From contig CAKSFM010000001.1 of assembly GCA_934454525.1 (NCBI GenBank), positions 124,001 through 188,000 on the forward strand: a stretch of 64,000 bases of DNA, in the 5' to 3' direction. Each line of letters opens with the position of its first letter. Position 1 is the first letter of the stretch. Positions 23,204 through 32,486 of this stretch are shown here, in pieces. A program made the position numbers and the translations under genes. The notes beneath the pieces are model-generated. The model saw only the letters and a program-made list of their open reading frames with translations. It was not told the DNA's origin and did no database searches. Origin of the DNA: an uncultured Clostridia bacterium (GTDB taxonomy: Bacteria; Bacillota; Clostridia; UMGS1883).

Positions 23204-26200
23204 CTATTTTTTTTCAGATTGCAACTGTTTTTTTAACTGCGCACTGCTTTTTCCGCAAATTTTGTCAATTTCTCCAATTAACTCATCGCTTCCGTCACAA
23301 TTTCCGGCATTATTTACGCTTATATTTCCGTAATCACATGAAACAATAACCGGAATTTCACCCCGATGTGCTCCGATAACCGGGCGGATTTTGTCCAGAA
23401 GTGCAACTTTGTCACCCGGCAGACTGATTACAAGCGACTCGGAATCCGCGCTGAAAGGAGCTGCCGATTCAAGAATAATTTTAGGGTTTTCGTCATCGCG
23501 GATATCCAGTCTTCCGTGCACTGCAACAATTTCACCCTCGGCAATAACCGCGTCAAGCTTGGCAAGCGTTTTCGGAAATACAATAACCTCAATGCTGCCG
23601 GTGAAATCCTCAAGCGACAAAAACGCCATGTTTGTGTTTGAGCGCGTCAGCTTTTCGCGGCGTGTTTCGATGATTCCGGCAACGGTTACCGATGCGCCGT
23701 CACGCAGGGAGGGAGATTCCGTCTCCGATGCGCTTAAAAGCTCTGCAATTTTCGGATAACCCATCATTTCTATCTTTTCGCGGTAGGAGCTGAGCGGATG
23801 CCCCGAAAGATACATTCCCGCAGCTTCTTTTTCCATTGCCAAAAGCTCATTTTGCTCCATTTCGGGTATTGCTTCATCAAAATCGTTTTCGCTGTTTTCC
23901 TCCTCTGCGGCAAAGAAAGAAAACTGACCGGCAAGATTCGTTTTTCCTGCCCGCGATTCGGAATCGATAACTTCTTCGTACGCTGCAAGCAGCTGCGCGC
24001 GGTTATTGTGCAGCGAATCAAACGCTCCGCTTTTAATAAGGCACTCAACCGAGCGCTTGTTAAGCTCCGTTATCATGCGCTTAACAAAATCGCGCAGGCT
24101 TTTGAAATCACCGTTTTCGCTGCGTTCCGACACGCAGGCGCGCGTGAATCCATCGCCGACATTTTTAATTGTTGTCAGTCCGAAACGGATGTTTTTCCCC
24201 TCAACGGTGAAAAACGCATTGCTTTTATTTATATCCGGCGGAAGAATTTTTATACCCATCTGAATGCAGTTGTTTATATAAAGCGCAACCTTGTTGGAAT
24301 CGTCCATAACGCTTGAAATCAGCGCCGCCATGAACTGCGCCGGGTACAGGCATTTTAAGTATGCCGTCTGATATGTTACAAACGAATACGCCGCCGCATG
24401 GCTCTTGTTAAATGCGTACTGAGCAAAGGCATCCATATCGTCAAATATACTTTCAGCCGTCTTTTCATCGATTCCGTTTCTGATGCAGCCGGGAACGATA
24501 ACGCTTCCGTCCGGCGCTTCCTCTCCGTAAATAAAGCTTTGGCGCGCGCGCTGCATTTCTTTTGCCTTTTTCTTGCTCATTGCGCGGCGCACTTCATCGG
24601 CACGCCCCATTGAAAAGCCGGCAAGTGTGCGGACAATCTGCATTACCTGCTCCTGGTACACAATGCAGCCATAGGTCATTTCAAGAATATCCTTAAGGAG
24701 CGGATGCTTGTAAGTAATATTTTTCGGATTGCTTTTGTTCTTTATATATGCCGGGATAAAGTCCATCGGCCCGGGGCGGTAAAGCGCGATTCCGGCGGTT
24801 ATATCTTCTATGTTCTCCGGTTCAAGCCTTTTCATGAATGAGCGCATACCGCCGCTTTCAAGCTGAAACACACCGTCCGTGTCGCCGCGTGAAATCATTT
24901 TATATACCTCGGGAACATTGTAATCGATGTTATGAATATCAATGTCAATCCCCATTGATTCTGCAATTTTTATCGTGTCATCAATAACCGTAAGATTCCG
25001 GAGTCCCAAAAAGTCCATTTTGAGAAGTCCAAGCTCCTCAACAGTGTCCTTTGTGTACTGCGTTGAAATTATATCATCGCTCCGCTGCACAGGCACAAAG
25101 CTTGAAACCTTGTCTCCCGCGATAACAACACCGGCGGCATGTGTGCCTATATTCCGCGGCAATCCCTCAACGGCGCGCGCCGTGTCGATAAGCTGCTTAA
25201 TTTCGCTTGATGATTCGTACGCGCTTTTCAGCTTCGGGTTCTGAAGCGCAAGGTCAAGCGTCATCCCAAGATCCATCGGCACCATTTTTGCCACGGCGTC
25301 AACATCGCCGTAGGGCATTCCGAGAACTCTGCCGCAGTCGCGGATTGCGCCGCGCGCTTTCATTGTGCCGAAAGTTCCGATTTGGCTCACATTGTCGGCG
25401 CCGTATTTTCCGATAACATAGTTTATGACCTCGCCGCGGCGCTTGGGGCAGAAATCAACGTCAATATCAGGCATGCTTACGCGCTCCGGATTTAAAAACC
25501 GCTCAAAAATCAGGCTGTAACCGGTCGGTTCAATATCAGTTATTGCAAGGCAGTACGACACTATGCTTCCTGCCGCGCTTCCCCTTCCCGGACCGACCGG
25601 AATACCGTTTTTCTTGGCATAATTGATAAAATCCCATACTATTAGGAAATAATCAACAAAACCCATGCTTTTTATAACGCCAAGCTCATATTCAAGCCTT
25701 TCGGAAAGCTCGCCGTCCGTCCGCCCGTAACGCGATTTCATTCCGCTTACGCACAGCTCATGCAGATACTCATAATGGTCGCGTCCGTCGGGAACGTCAA
25801 ACGACGGAAGATGCCTTTCTCCGAACTTAAATTCAAAGCTGCACTTTTCGGCAATCCTTTCCGTGTTATCAATCGCTTCGGGTACATTCGGAAAAAGCGA
25901 ACGCATCTCATCCTCGCTTTTAAGATAAAACTCGTCCGTTTCAAAGTGCATTCTGTTATCATCGTCAAGCGTTTTTCCCGTTTGAATACAAAGCAGCACG
26001 TCCTGATTCTTCGCGTCTTCGCGCATGAGATAGTGCGCGTCGTTCGTGGCAACAAGCGGAGTGTCCGTTTCGCGCGCAAGCTTAATGAGCAGCGGATTCA
26101 GCCTTTTCTGATCCTCAATTCCGTGATCCTGAAGCTCTATGTAAAACTCGTCAAAAAGCTCTTTATATTCATAAACCTTTGCTTTGGCGCGCTCAAAATC

Positions 26201-26644
26201 TCCGTTTAAAAGGGCGCGCGGAATCTCGCCGGCAAGGCACGCGGAAAGTGCAATCAAGCCGCCCTTGTATTCGTTCAGAATTTCCGAATCCACACGCGGC
26301 TTGTAATAAAATCCGTCAATAAAGCCTGCCGAAACAATTCTTATAAGATTTTTATATCCCTGCTCGTTTTTACAGAGCAGCACAAGGTGGTTTGTTTCAT
26401 TTTCACCCCTGCCGCCGCTGCGGTCAAGCCTGTTTTTCGCAGTATAGACCTCGCAGCCGATTATCGGCTTTATTCCCTCGCTGCGGCAAGCCTTGAAGAA
26501 GTCAACCGCGCCGTACATAACGCCATGATCGGTCAGCGCAAGCGCCGTCTGCCCAAGCTCCTTTGCTCTTTTGGGAAGCTCCTTTATCCTGCACATTCCG
26601 TCAAGCAGGCTGTATTCACTGTGCACATGCAAATGAGTAAACAT
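23204..26644 (-). CDS. dnaE: DNA polymerase III alpha subunit, DnaE type
   Basis: 1146 residues. N-terminal PHP domain (HLHVHSEYSLLDG at the start), the C-family polymerase core with catalytic PDIDVDFCPKRR near residue 392 and a second Asp in the following palm segment, HhH/little finger segments (GLPRNIGTHAAGVVI; FNKSHAAAYSFVTYQTAYLK), and a C-terminal OB fold (SVTVAGIIETRREKLTRSNTNMAFLSLED). In Firmicutes, DnaE extends primers while PolC does bulk replication. GGAGGA lies inside the end of whiA, 4 nt away, so it is cotranscribed with it. Confidence 0.97.
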   Translation of the reverse strand: MFTHLHVHSEYSLLDGMCRIKELPKRAKELGQTALALTDHGVMYGAVDFFKACRSEGIKPIIGCEVYTAKNRLDRSGGRGENETNHLVLLCKNEQGYKNLIRIVSAGFIDGFYYKPRVDSEILNEYKGGLIALSACLAGEIPRALLNGDFERAKAKVYEYKELFDEFYIELQDHGIEDQKRLNPLLIKLARETDTPLVATNDAHYLMREDAKNQDVLLCIQTGKTLDDDNRMHFETDEFYLKSEDEMRSLFPNVPEAIDNTERIAEKCSFEFKFGERHLPSFDVPDGRDHYEYLHELCVSGMKSRYGRTDGELSERLEYELGVIKSMGFVDYFLIVWDFINYAKKNGIPVGPGRGSAAGSIVSYCLAITDIEPTGYSLIFERFLNPERVSMPDIDVDFCPKRRGEVINYVIGKYGADNVSQIGTFGTMKARGAIRDCGRVLGMPYGDVDAVAKMVPMDLGMTLDLALQNPKLKSAYESSSEIKQLIDTARAVEGLPRNIGTHAAGVVIAGDKVSSFVPVQRSDDIISTQYTKDTVEELGLLKMDFLGLRNLTVIDDTIKIAESMGIDIDIHNIDYNVPEVYKMISRGDTDGVFQLESGGMRSFMKRLEPENIEDITAGIALYRPGPMDFIPAYIKNKSNPKNITYKHPLLKDILEMTYGCIVYQEQVMQIVRTLAGFSMGRADEVRRAMSKKKAKEMQRARQSFIYGEEAPDGSVIVPGCIRNGIDEKTAESIFDDMDAFAQYAFNKSHAAAYSFVTYQTAYLKCLYPAQFMAALISSVMDDSNKVALYINNCIQMGIKILPPDINKSNAFFTVEGKNIRFGLTTIKNVGDGFTRACVSERSENGDFKSLRDFVKRMITELNKRSVECLIKSGAFDSLHNNRAQLLAAYEEVIDSESRAGKTNLAGQFSFFAAEEENSENDFDEAIPEMEQNELLAMEKEAAGMYLSGHPLSSYREKIEMMGYPKIAELLSASETESPSLRDGASVTVAGIIETRREKLTRSNTNMAFLSLEDFTGSIEVIVFPKTLAKLDAVIAEGEIVAVHGRLDIRDDENPKIILESAAPFSADSESLVISLPGDKVALLDKIRPVIGAHRGEIPVIVSCDYGNISVNNAGNCDGSDELIGEIDKICGKSSAQLKKQLQSEKK

Positions 26645-26648
26645 ACTT

Positions 26649-27536
26649 TTACAGTTCCTCCGCCAATTCTATAAGTTTTTTCATTCTTCTGCTGACCGCG
26701 CTTTTGCTTACGGGCGGCTGCATCATTTCCCCGATTTGGGCAAGACTTTTGTCAGGATTTTCGGCACGAAGCAGCGCCATTGTGCGCGTTTCCTCGGAAA
26801 GTGCGTCCCATCTGGGACTTGTGACCAATTTTTCAATCGCCTCACACTGGCTGACAGACGTTCGGATGGATTTGTCGATATTCGCCGCGCGGCAGTTTGC
26901 CTGGCGGTTCACATTGTTGCGCACGTTTTTTTCAATCTGCGTCATCATCAGCTCCATCATGGATTTATGCGCTCCGATGATGTTAAGAAAATCAACTGCC
27001 GATTCAAAATCCCTTATATATGTCACAAAATAATTTTTTCTTTTGACCGTGTTTGCACGAACGGAAAAACCCTCCATCAGCTCGGCAGCAAGGAGCGCCA
27101 TCATTTCGTTGGCTGTGAAAAGCTCACACCGGTAATTTTTCACCGGCGAAGCTATCGTTCCGCCCGAAATAAACGCACCGCGCAGAAATGCGCGCGCACA
27201 TTCTCCCTCAGAGTACACATCCTCGTCAAGCTCAATATCGCCCTCATCGGAAAAATACAACCCCGATTTTTCCGTCAGTTTTTCCGATATGCTGACGGAA
27301 TAGCTTCTTTTCCCCGTTCCGATGTCGATTGCGGCGTCCTCTCCTATTGCTTTTTTTATCAGCACACGGATTCGGTTCGCTGTTTCCGCCCTGTCGGTCC
27401 GCACGGTCACGGTGCCGCGTTCGCAGCTTTCACCGAACAGCAGTATCGCGTCAAGCTCGGCAGCAGCCTCCGCAGCATTTTTTATATTCAGTTCGCACAG
27501 CTCGTCCTTAACGGCGGACGAAAACGATTTTTGCAT
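26649..27536 (-). CDS. whiA: Sporulation/cell-division regulator WhiA
   Basis: 295 residues. The N-terminal half is a degenerate LAGLIDADG-homing-endonuclease fold (the CARAFLRGAFISGGTI segment near residue 115), and the C-terminal half is a helix-turn-helix domain (SLAQIGEMMQPPVSKSAVSRRMKKL, near 265). In Bacillus WhiA affects chromosome segregation and division; in actinomycetes it controls sporulation. It follows rapZ by 13 nt. The gene usually found between these two, yvcK, is absent here. Confidence 0.95.
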   Translation of the reverse strand: MQKSFSSAVKDELCELNIKNAAEAAAELDAILLFGESCERGTVTVRTDRAETANRIRVLIKKAIGEDAAIDIGTGKRSYSVSISEKLTEKSGLYFSDEGDIELDEDVYSEGECARAFLRGAFISGGTIASPVKNYRCELFTANEMMALLAAELMEGFSVRANTVKRKNYFVTYIRDFESAVDFLNIIGAHKSMMELMMTQIEKNVRNNVNRQANCRAANIDKSIRTSVSQCEAIEKLVTSPRWDALSEETRTMALLRAENPDKSLAQIGEMMQPPVSKSAVSRRMKKLIELAEEL

Positions 27537-27549
27537 AGTTATCTCCCGT

Positions 27550-28404
27550 TCAGCCCTTTATCATATCACGATGACGGATTATCGAATTAAAGCTCTTTGC
27601 ACTGAGCTTCTTATGGATTGCCTCGGCAATGGCAACGCTGCGGTGTCTGCCGCCTGTGCAGCCGATTGCAATCACCAGCTCGCTTTTGCCCTCCTCCATA
27701 TAATGAGGAATCAGCATTGTAAGCATGTCGTCAAGCTTGGTGAGAAACTCCCTGCTTTGGTCATACTTCATAACGAAATCGCGCACACATTCTTCGGTTC
27801 CGTTGTGCTCCTTAAGCGAATCGATATAAAACGGATTCGGCAGGAAGCGCACGTCGAAAACAAGATCTGCATCGCGCGGAATTCCGTACTTAAATCCAAA
27901 GGATTCAACCTGTATTCTGAAATAGTTTTCTTCTGTTTCTCCGTATATATCGAGAATAATCTGCTTAAGTTCGCGCGTTAAAAGGCGCGATGTGTCGATT
28001 ATATGCGTTGCCTGTCCGCGCAGATATGCAAGGCGTTCACGTTCGCGCATTATTCCGTCCTCAATAGTTCCGTTCAGCGAAAGCGGATGCTTTCTGCGCG
28101 TTTCTTTATAACGCTTCACCAAAATGCTTTCGCGCGCTTCGAGGAACAGGATTTCATACGGAAAATTCTGCTGGTCAAGTTCTTTAAGCGCACCGCCGAT
28201 TTCGTCAAACATATCGCCGCCGCGGATATCGACTACAATTGCAACATTTTCAAATTTGTTTGTTTCCTTAAAGCACATTTTTGCAAACGGAACCAAAAAA
28301 ACAAGCGGCATATTATCAATGCAGTAATACCCCATATCCTCAAGCACATGCATAACCTGGGTTTTCCCGGCACCGCTCATGCCTGTTATCATCACAAAAC
28401 GCAT
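27550..28404 (-). CDS. rapZ: RapZ/YvcJ nucleotide-binding protein
   Basis: 284 residues, usual length. Walker A GMSGAGKTQ at residues 8-16, then YYCIDNMPL. The C-terminal domain carries IGCTGGRHRSVAIAE, the site that binds a nucleotide or UDP-GlcNAc-like ligand in RapZ. In enterics RapZ controls glucosamine-6-phosphate synthase through small RNAs; in Bacillus YvcJ affects competence. AAGGAG lies before the ATG. Its cell-wall neighbours murB and hprK suit a link to amino-sugar metabolism, but that is inference. Confidence 0.94.
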   Translation of the reverse strand: MRFVMITGMSGAGKTQVMHVLEDMGYYCIDNMPLVFLVPFAKMCFKETNKFENVAIVVDIRGGDMFDEIGGALKELDQQNFPYEILFLEARESILVKRYKETRRKHPLSLNGTIEDGIMRERERLAYLRGQATHIIDTSRLLTRELKQIILDIYGETEENYFRIQVESFGFKYGIPRDADLVFDVRFLPNPFYIDSLKEHNGTEECVRDFVMKYDQSREFLTKLDDMLTMLIPHYMEEGKSELVIAIGCTGGRHRSVAIAEAIHKKLSAKSFNSIIRHRDMIKG

Positions 28405-28425
28405 ATTAACAGCTCCTTCCGCGTT

Positions 28426-29328
28426 TTATTCATCATCCGACCAATACTTAACCTCCGGCTCAAGCTCAACGCCGTGCTTTTCAAGCACCGCGCAGCGCAC
28501 GTAATTTATCAGTGCGAGAATATCCTCCGTTGTTGCACCGCCGCGGTTTATAATGAATCCGGCATGCTTTTTGCTGACCTGTGCGCCGCCGATGGAATAC
28601 CCTTTAAGCCCTGTCTGCTCGATGAGCGTTCCTGCAAAATACCCCTCCGGGCGCTTAAAGGTGCTGCCCGCGCTCGGAAATTCAAGCGGCTGCTTTTCGC
28701 GCCGAAGCCTTGCAAGCTCCTGCATTTTTTCATTGATTTCCGCCTGTTCTCCGCGCCTGAGTTTCAGCACGGCACCTGTTATAATGCAGCCGGTGTCGCT
28801 CAAAGCGCTGCGGCGGTAGGAAAATTCCATTTCATCGTTTGAGGCAATATGCTCCTCCCCCGACGGGTCAATATAGCTGACGGCTTCGGTTATCTGTTTC
28901 ATTTCTCCGCCGTATGCCCCGGCGTTCATGATGAGTGCACCGCCGACAGTTCCCGGAATTCCCGATGCAAATTCCATGCCTGCAAGCGAATTCTGCATTG
29001 CCGCGCGTGCTGCCGATGAGAGCGTTGCCCCCGCGGAAACTCTGATGCAGTCCTCAAAAATGCCGATTTCCGAAGCTGTTTTCCCGATGTGAATTACCGG
29101 GCGGCGCAAACCCCTGTCCGAAACAAGAATATTGCTGCCGTTGCCCAAAACATAGTACGGGCAGCCGTTTTCATAAAGGCACTTTATAACGTTTTTAAGC
29201 TCCTCCGCATTTGACGGAGTAACGAATATATCGGCTTTTCCGCCCGTTCGGAATGTTGTCCTTTCCGCCATGCTGACGTTTTCTTCTATCCTGCTTTTAT
29301 CAATAACTTCGCCGAGTATATTTCGCAT
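28426..29328 (-). CDS. murB: UDP-N-acetylenolpyruvoylglucosamine reductase
   Basis: 300 residues, FAD-dependent, makes UDP-MurNAc for peptidoglycan. FAD-binding FRTGGKADIFVTP and YVLGNGSNILVSD in the first domain, GIPGTVGGALIMNAGAYGGEM near residue 135, and the catalytic serine region PSAGSTFKRP followed by LIEQTGLKGYSIGGAQVS. This is the type II MurB common in Firmicutes (SAGSTF motif). It lies 17 nt after hprK and 21 nt before rapZ. Confidence 0.96.
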   Translation of the reverse strand: MRNILGEVIDKSRIEENVSMAERTTFRTGGKADIFVTPSNAEELKNVIKCLYENGCPYYVLGNGSNILVSDRGLRRPVIHIGKTASEIGIFEDCIRVSAGATLSSAARAAMQNSLAGMEFASGIPGTVGGALIMNAGAYGGEMKQITEAVSYIDPSGEEHIASNDEMEFSYRRSALSDTGCIITGAVLKLRRGEQAEINEKMQELARLRREKQPLEFPSAGSTFKRPEGYFAGTLIEQTGLKGYSIGGAQVSKKHAGFIINRGGATTEDILALINYVRCAVLEKHGVELEPEVKYWSDDE

Positions 29329-29345
29329 AAGCTCATTCCCTTCAA

Positions 29346-30308
29346 TTAAAACATATCGCGGCCGCTGATATTCTGCCCCTGCATCTGGCGCGTGAGCCGT
29401 TCGGAAAGCTCCTCCGCCGCGTTGTAACCCATGTTCTGCTGACGGTGATTCATCGCCGCAATTTCAATTATAACGGCAAGATTTCTGCCCGGGCGCACCG
29501 GCACCGTGAGCGACGGAATATTTATCCCCAAAATATTCGTAACCTCCTTGTCAAGACCGAGGCGCTCGTAATTCTTGCCGTGCTGCCATGCCTCAAGGTT
29601 TATAACAAGGTTAATATTCTCGGTGTTTTTAACGGCGCCCATACCGAATATCTTTTTAACATCGATAATTCCTATGCCGCGCAGCTCGATAAAATGACGG
29701 ATAATCTCGGGTGAGCTGCCGACGAGCGTTTTTGCCGACACACGCTTTATGTCAACCGCATCGTCCGCAACAAGGCGGTGACCGCGCTTTAACAGCTCAA
29801 CCGCCGTTTCGCTTTTGCCCACGCCGCTTTCGCCGAGCAGCAGCACTCCCTCGCCGTATACCTCAACCAAAACGCCGTGCCGCGTGATTGACGGGGCAAG
29901 ATAAACGTTAAGGCTTGCGATAAGCGCCGCCATAAACGCCGATGTGCTCTCCTCCGTCCGAAGCAGCGGCACATTATGGCGAACCGCAGCGCTCAAAAGC
30001 TCCGGAGTATATTCGAGATTCCTTGTTATAACAACGGCAGGTATGCCGGTTGCCATCAGCATGTCGTAGGCTTCATTCCTCTCGTCAGGCGTTTTTGAGA
30101 GCATATAGAACTGCTCAACCTTTCCGAGAATCTGGATTCTGTCACTGTCGAAGTAGTCAAAATACCGCTCACTGAGCTGTATTCCCGGGCGGTGAACATC
30201 GCTGCACCCGATTTCAACGGTGTCCATATTTTCGGGACTGTAAATGGTTTCAAGATGAAATTCGCCGATAATTTTTTCCAGTTTAACCTTTTCCCTGCGT
30301 CCTTCCAA
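29346..30308 (-). CDS. hprK: HPr kinase/phosphorylase
   Basis: 320 residues starting at a TTG preceded by AGGAGGAG. Phosphorylates and dephosphorylates Ser46 of HPr, the switch for carbon catabolite control in Firmicutes. Walker A GESGVGKSE near residue 159 and the family signature ELRGIGIIDVKKIFGMG near 210. A regulatory N-terminal domain is present. It is the first of the hprK-murB-rapZ-whiA group, a common Firmicute order. No PTS gene is in this window. Confidence 0.96.
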   Translation of the reverse strand: MEGRREKVKLEKIIGEFHLETIYSPENMDTVEIGCSDVHRPGIQLSERYFDYFDSDRIQILGKVEQFYMLSKTPDERNEAYDMLMATGIPAVVITRNLEYTPELLSAAVRHNVPLLRTEESTSAFMAALIASLNVYLAPSITRHGVLVEVYGEGVLLLGESGVGKSETAVELLKRGHRLVADDAVDIKRVSAKTLVGSSPEIIRHFIELRGIGIIDVKKIFGMGAVKNTENINLVINLEAWQHGKNYERLGLDKEVTNILGINIPSLTVPVRPGRNLAVIIEIAAMNHRQQNMGYNAAEELSERLTRQMQGQNISGRDMF

Positions 30309-30326
30309 GTTAATCTCCTCCTGTTT

Positions 30327-31397
30327 TTATTCTTCCGTATTTTTCAGTTTTTCACTCTGATAATGCGTTATCAGAGCGTCAATTATTTCATCAAGCTCTC
30401 CGTCCATAATTGCGTCAATTTTATAAAGCGTCAGATTAATTCTGTGATCGCTCACGCGTCCCTGCGGAAAGTTATAGGTACGGATGCGTTCGCTCCTGTC
30501 GCCGCTGCCGACCTGGCTTTTCCTTTCGCGGCTGATTGCATCGCTCCGCTCCGCCTCCATATGCTCATAAAGGCGGCTTCGCAGCACTTTCAGCGCCTTA
30601 TCCTTATTTTTATGCTGACTTTTTTCATCCTGGCACGAAACGACAATCCCTGTCGGAATATGCGTCACACGAACGGCTGAGTCGGTTGTGTTTACGCACT
30701 GGCCGCCCGGCCCGCCTGCGCGGAACACATCGATTCTGAGGTCATTCGGGTTAATTTCAAGCTCAACCTCCTCAACCTCCGGCAAAACGGCAACGGTTGC
30801 CGCACTTGTGTGAATCCTGCCGCCCGATTCCGTTTCGGGCACACGCTGAACGCGGTGGACGCCGCTTTCATATTTCAGGCGGCTGTATGCCCCCTCTCCC
30901 TCCACGGTGAAAGTGATTTCCTTATATCCGCCAAGCTCGGTGGGGTTTGAGTTCATTATATCTATTTTCCAGTTATGCTTTTCGGCATACATACTGTACA
31001 TTCTGAAAAGCGAGCCTGCGAAAAGCGCCGCTTCATCGCCGCCCGTGCCGCCGCGGATTTCAACAATAACGTTTTTCTCATCGTTCGGATCCTTCGGCAG
31101 CAGCAAAATTTTTAGCTCCTCCTCGCATGCTGCCGTCTTTTCCTCATTTTCTTCAATCTCCGCGCGGAGCATCTCCTCAAAATCACGGTCAGGCTTTTCG
31201 GAAAGCATTTCCTTTGCTTCATCAATTGCGGACTGTGCCGCCTTATACTCCCTGAATTTCTCCACAATCGGCGTTATGTCCGAATGTTCTTTGCAGAGCT
31301 TTCTCCATTTTGCCTGATCGGCAATTATTTCGGGGTCGCTGATTTTCCTTGCAAGCTCCTCATATCTTTCCTCTATAAATTCCAGTTTGCTTATCAT
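30327..31397 (-). CDS. prfA: Peptide chain release factor 1
   Basis: 356 residues from the ATG at 31397 (MISKLEFIEERYEEL), preceded by GGAGGG; open frame upstream to 31529 overlaps ispA and is not used. The catalytic RAGGPGGQ motif is near residue 230, and HKNKDKALKVLRSRL follows. It releases peptides at UAA/UAG. Its Gln is the target of PrmC, encoded at 12819-13661. It lies 13 nt after ispA. Confidence 0.97.
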   Translation of the reverse strand: MISKLEFIEERYEELARKISDPEIIADQAKWRKLCKEHSDITPIVEKFREYKAAQSAIDEAKEMLSEKPDRDFEEMLRAEIEENEEKTAACEEELKILLLPKDPNDEKNVIVEIRGGTGGDEAALFAGSLFRMYSMYAEKHNWKIDIMNSNPTELGGYKEITFTVEGEGAYSRLKYESGVHRVQRVPETESGGRIHTSAATVAVLPEVEEVELEINPNDLRIDVFRAGGPGGQCVNTTDSAVRVTHIPTGIVVSCQDEKSQHKNKDKALKVLRSRLYEHMEAERSDAISRERKSQVGSGDRSERIRTYNFPQGRVSDHRINLTLYKIDAIMDGELDEIIDALITHYQSEKLKNTEE

Positions 31398-31410
31398 CAG
31401 AATCCCTCCG

Positions 31411-32271
31411 TCAATTTTCACGCTTAAGCAGATAATCTGCAAGGGCGGACAAAAATTCTCCGCTTCCGTCAAGCTTATCTGCCGCAGCCTTTGCGCGCTG
31501 CGTTTCCTCCGCAAGGCGTTTTTTTGCACCGCCTAAGGTATACAGCGTTACAAATGTATTTTTTCCGTTTTTTTCGTCACTGTTTATCGGTTTTCCGAAT
31601 TTCTCCGCATTTCCCTCAACGTCTAAAATATCATCGCGGATCTGGAACGCAAGTCCGAGTGCCGATGAATAATCCGAGAGAATATCCTCATCCTTTCCGG
31701 CGCACAGAGCGCCGAGCGAAACGGCAGCGTTAATCAAAGCGCCTGTTTTCTTCCTGTGCAGCGTGAGGAGAGTTTCTCCGTCTATTGCTTTGCCCTCATT
31801 CTCCATGTCGATAACCTGACCGCCGATCATTCCGTCCGCGCCCGAGGCACAAAATATTATTTTGAGCGCTTCAACCGTTATTTCCGCACCGAAGCCGCCG
31901 CCAAGCACCGTTTCACACGCACGGTTCAAAAGTGCATCCCCGGCGAGCGTTGCCATTGCTTCGCCGAAAACCCTGTGATTCGTCGGCTTGCCGCGCCGCA
32001 GATCGTCATTATCCATGCACGGAAGATCATCATGAATCAGTGAATATGTGTGAATCATTTCAAGCGCGCAGCCGAAGCAGAGCGCCGCATTTTTCTCTCC
32101 GCCGAAAGCGTCGCACACTGCGAGCGTCAGCACGGGGCGGATTCTTTTCCCTCCCTCGTAAAGGCTATAGCGCATTGCGTCATATATATGCCCTGTTTCG
32201 CCGTCCATAAGAGTGTGCATATTGTCATTTATTCTATTGCGGTAATATTCAAGCTGTTTTGTAAATTCCAT
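31411..32271 (-). CDS. ispA: Polyprenyl (farnesyl/geranyl) diphosphate synthase
   Basis: 286 residues. First Asp-rich motif DDLPCMDNDD near residue 79 and second DDILD near 211, with the GGKRIRP start of a trans-prenyltransferase. It would condense IPP with DMAPP/GPP to FPP, the substrate of UppS (37189-37938). The start is the ATG at 32271, overlapping the xseB stop as TGATG. No dxs gene follows, although it is often next in other Firmicutes. Confidence 0.94.
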   Translation of the reverse strand: MEFTKQLEYYRNRINDNMHTLMDGETGHIYDAMRYSLYEGGKRIRPVLTLAVCDAFGGEKNAALCFGCALEMIHTYSLIHDDLPCMDNDDLRRGKPTNHRVFGEAMATLAGDALLNRACETVLGGGFGAEITVEALKIIFCASGADGMIGGQVIDMENEGKAIDGETLLTLHRKKTGALINAAVSLGALCAGKDEDILSDYSSALGLAFQIRDDILDVEGNAEKFGKPINSDEKNGKNTFVTLYTLGGAKKRLAEETQRAKAAADKLDGSGEFLSALADYLLKREN

Positions 32272-32486
32272 CACATATTCTCCGTATCGAAAGGAACTTC
32301 CTCTTTTTCCTCGCCGCCGACAAGCTGCGTGACCTTAAGCTGCGCGTCCGAAAGCAGTTTGCGGCAGGTGCGCGTCAGTGATATGCCCTTTTCGAAAAGC
32401 TCCATCGATTCGTCAAGCGTTGTTTCGCCGCTTTCAAGCTTTTTAACGGTTTCCTCAAGTTCCTTTAATGCTTCTTCAAATTTCAT
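32271..32486 (-). CDS. xseB: Exodeoxyribonuclease VII small subunit
   Basis: 71 residues, two long helices with the family pattern FEEALKELEETVKKLESGETTLDESMELFEKG. It binds XseA to form the enzyme that degrades single-stranded DNA. It overlaps both neighbours by a few bases. Confidence 0.96.
   Translation of the reverse strand: MKFEEALKELEETVKKLESGETTLDESMELFEKGISLTRTCRKLLSDAQLKVTQLVGGEEKEEVPFDTENM

Noticed and set aside
22874..23236. Plus-strand frame of 120 codons near the DUF2007-like gene
   Set aside because: It overlaps the minus-strand small gene and dnaE end, with no ribosome-binding site and no known pattern.
26736..27590. Plus-strand frame of 284 codons opposite whiA
   Set aside because: Shadow of whiA with no start signals.
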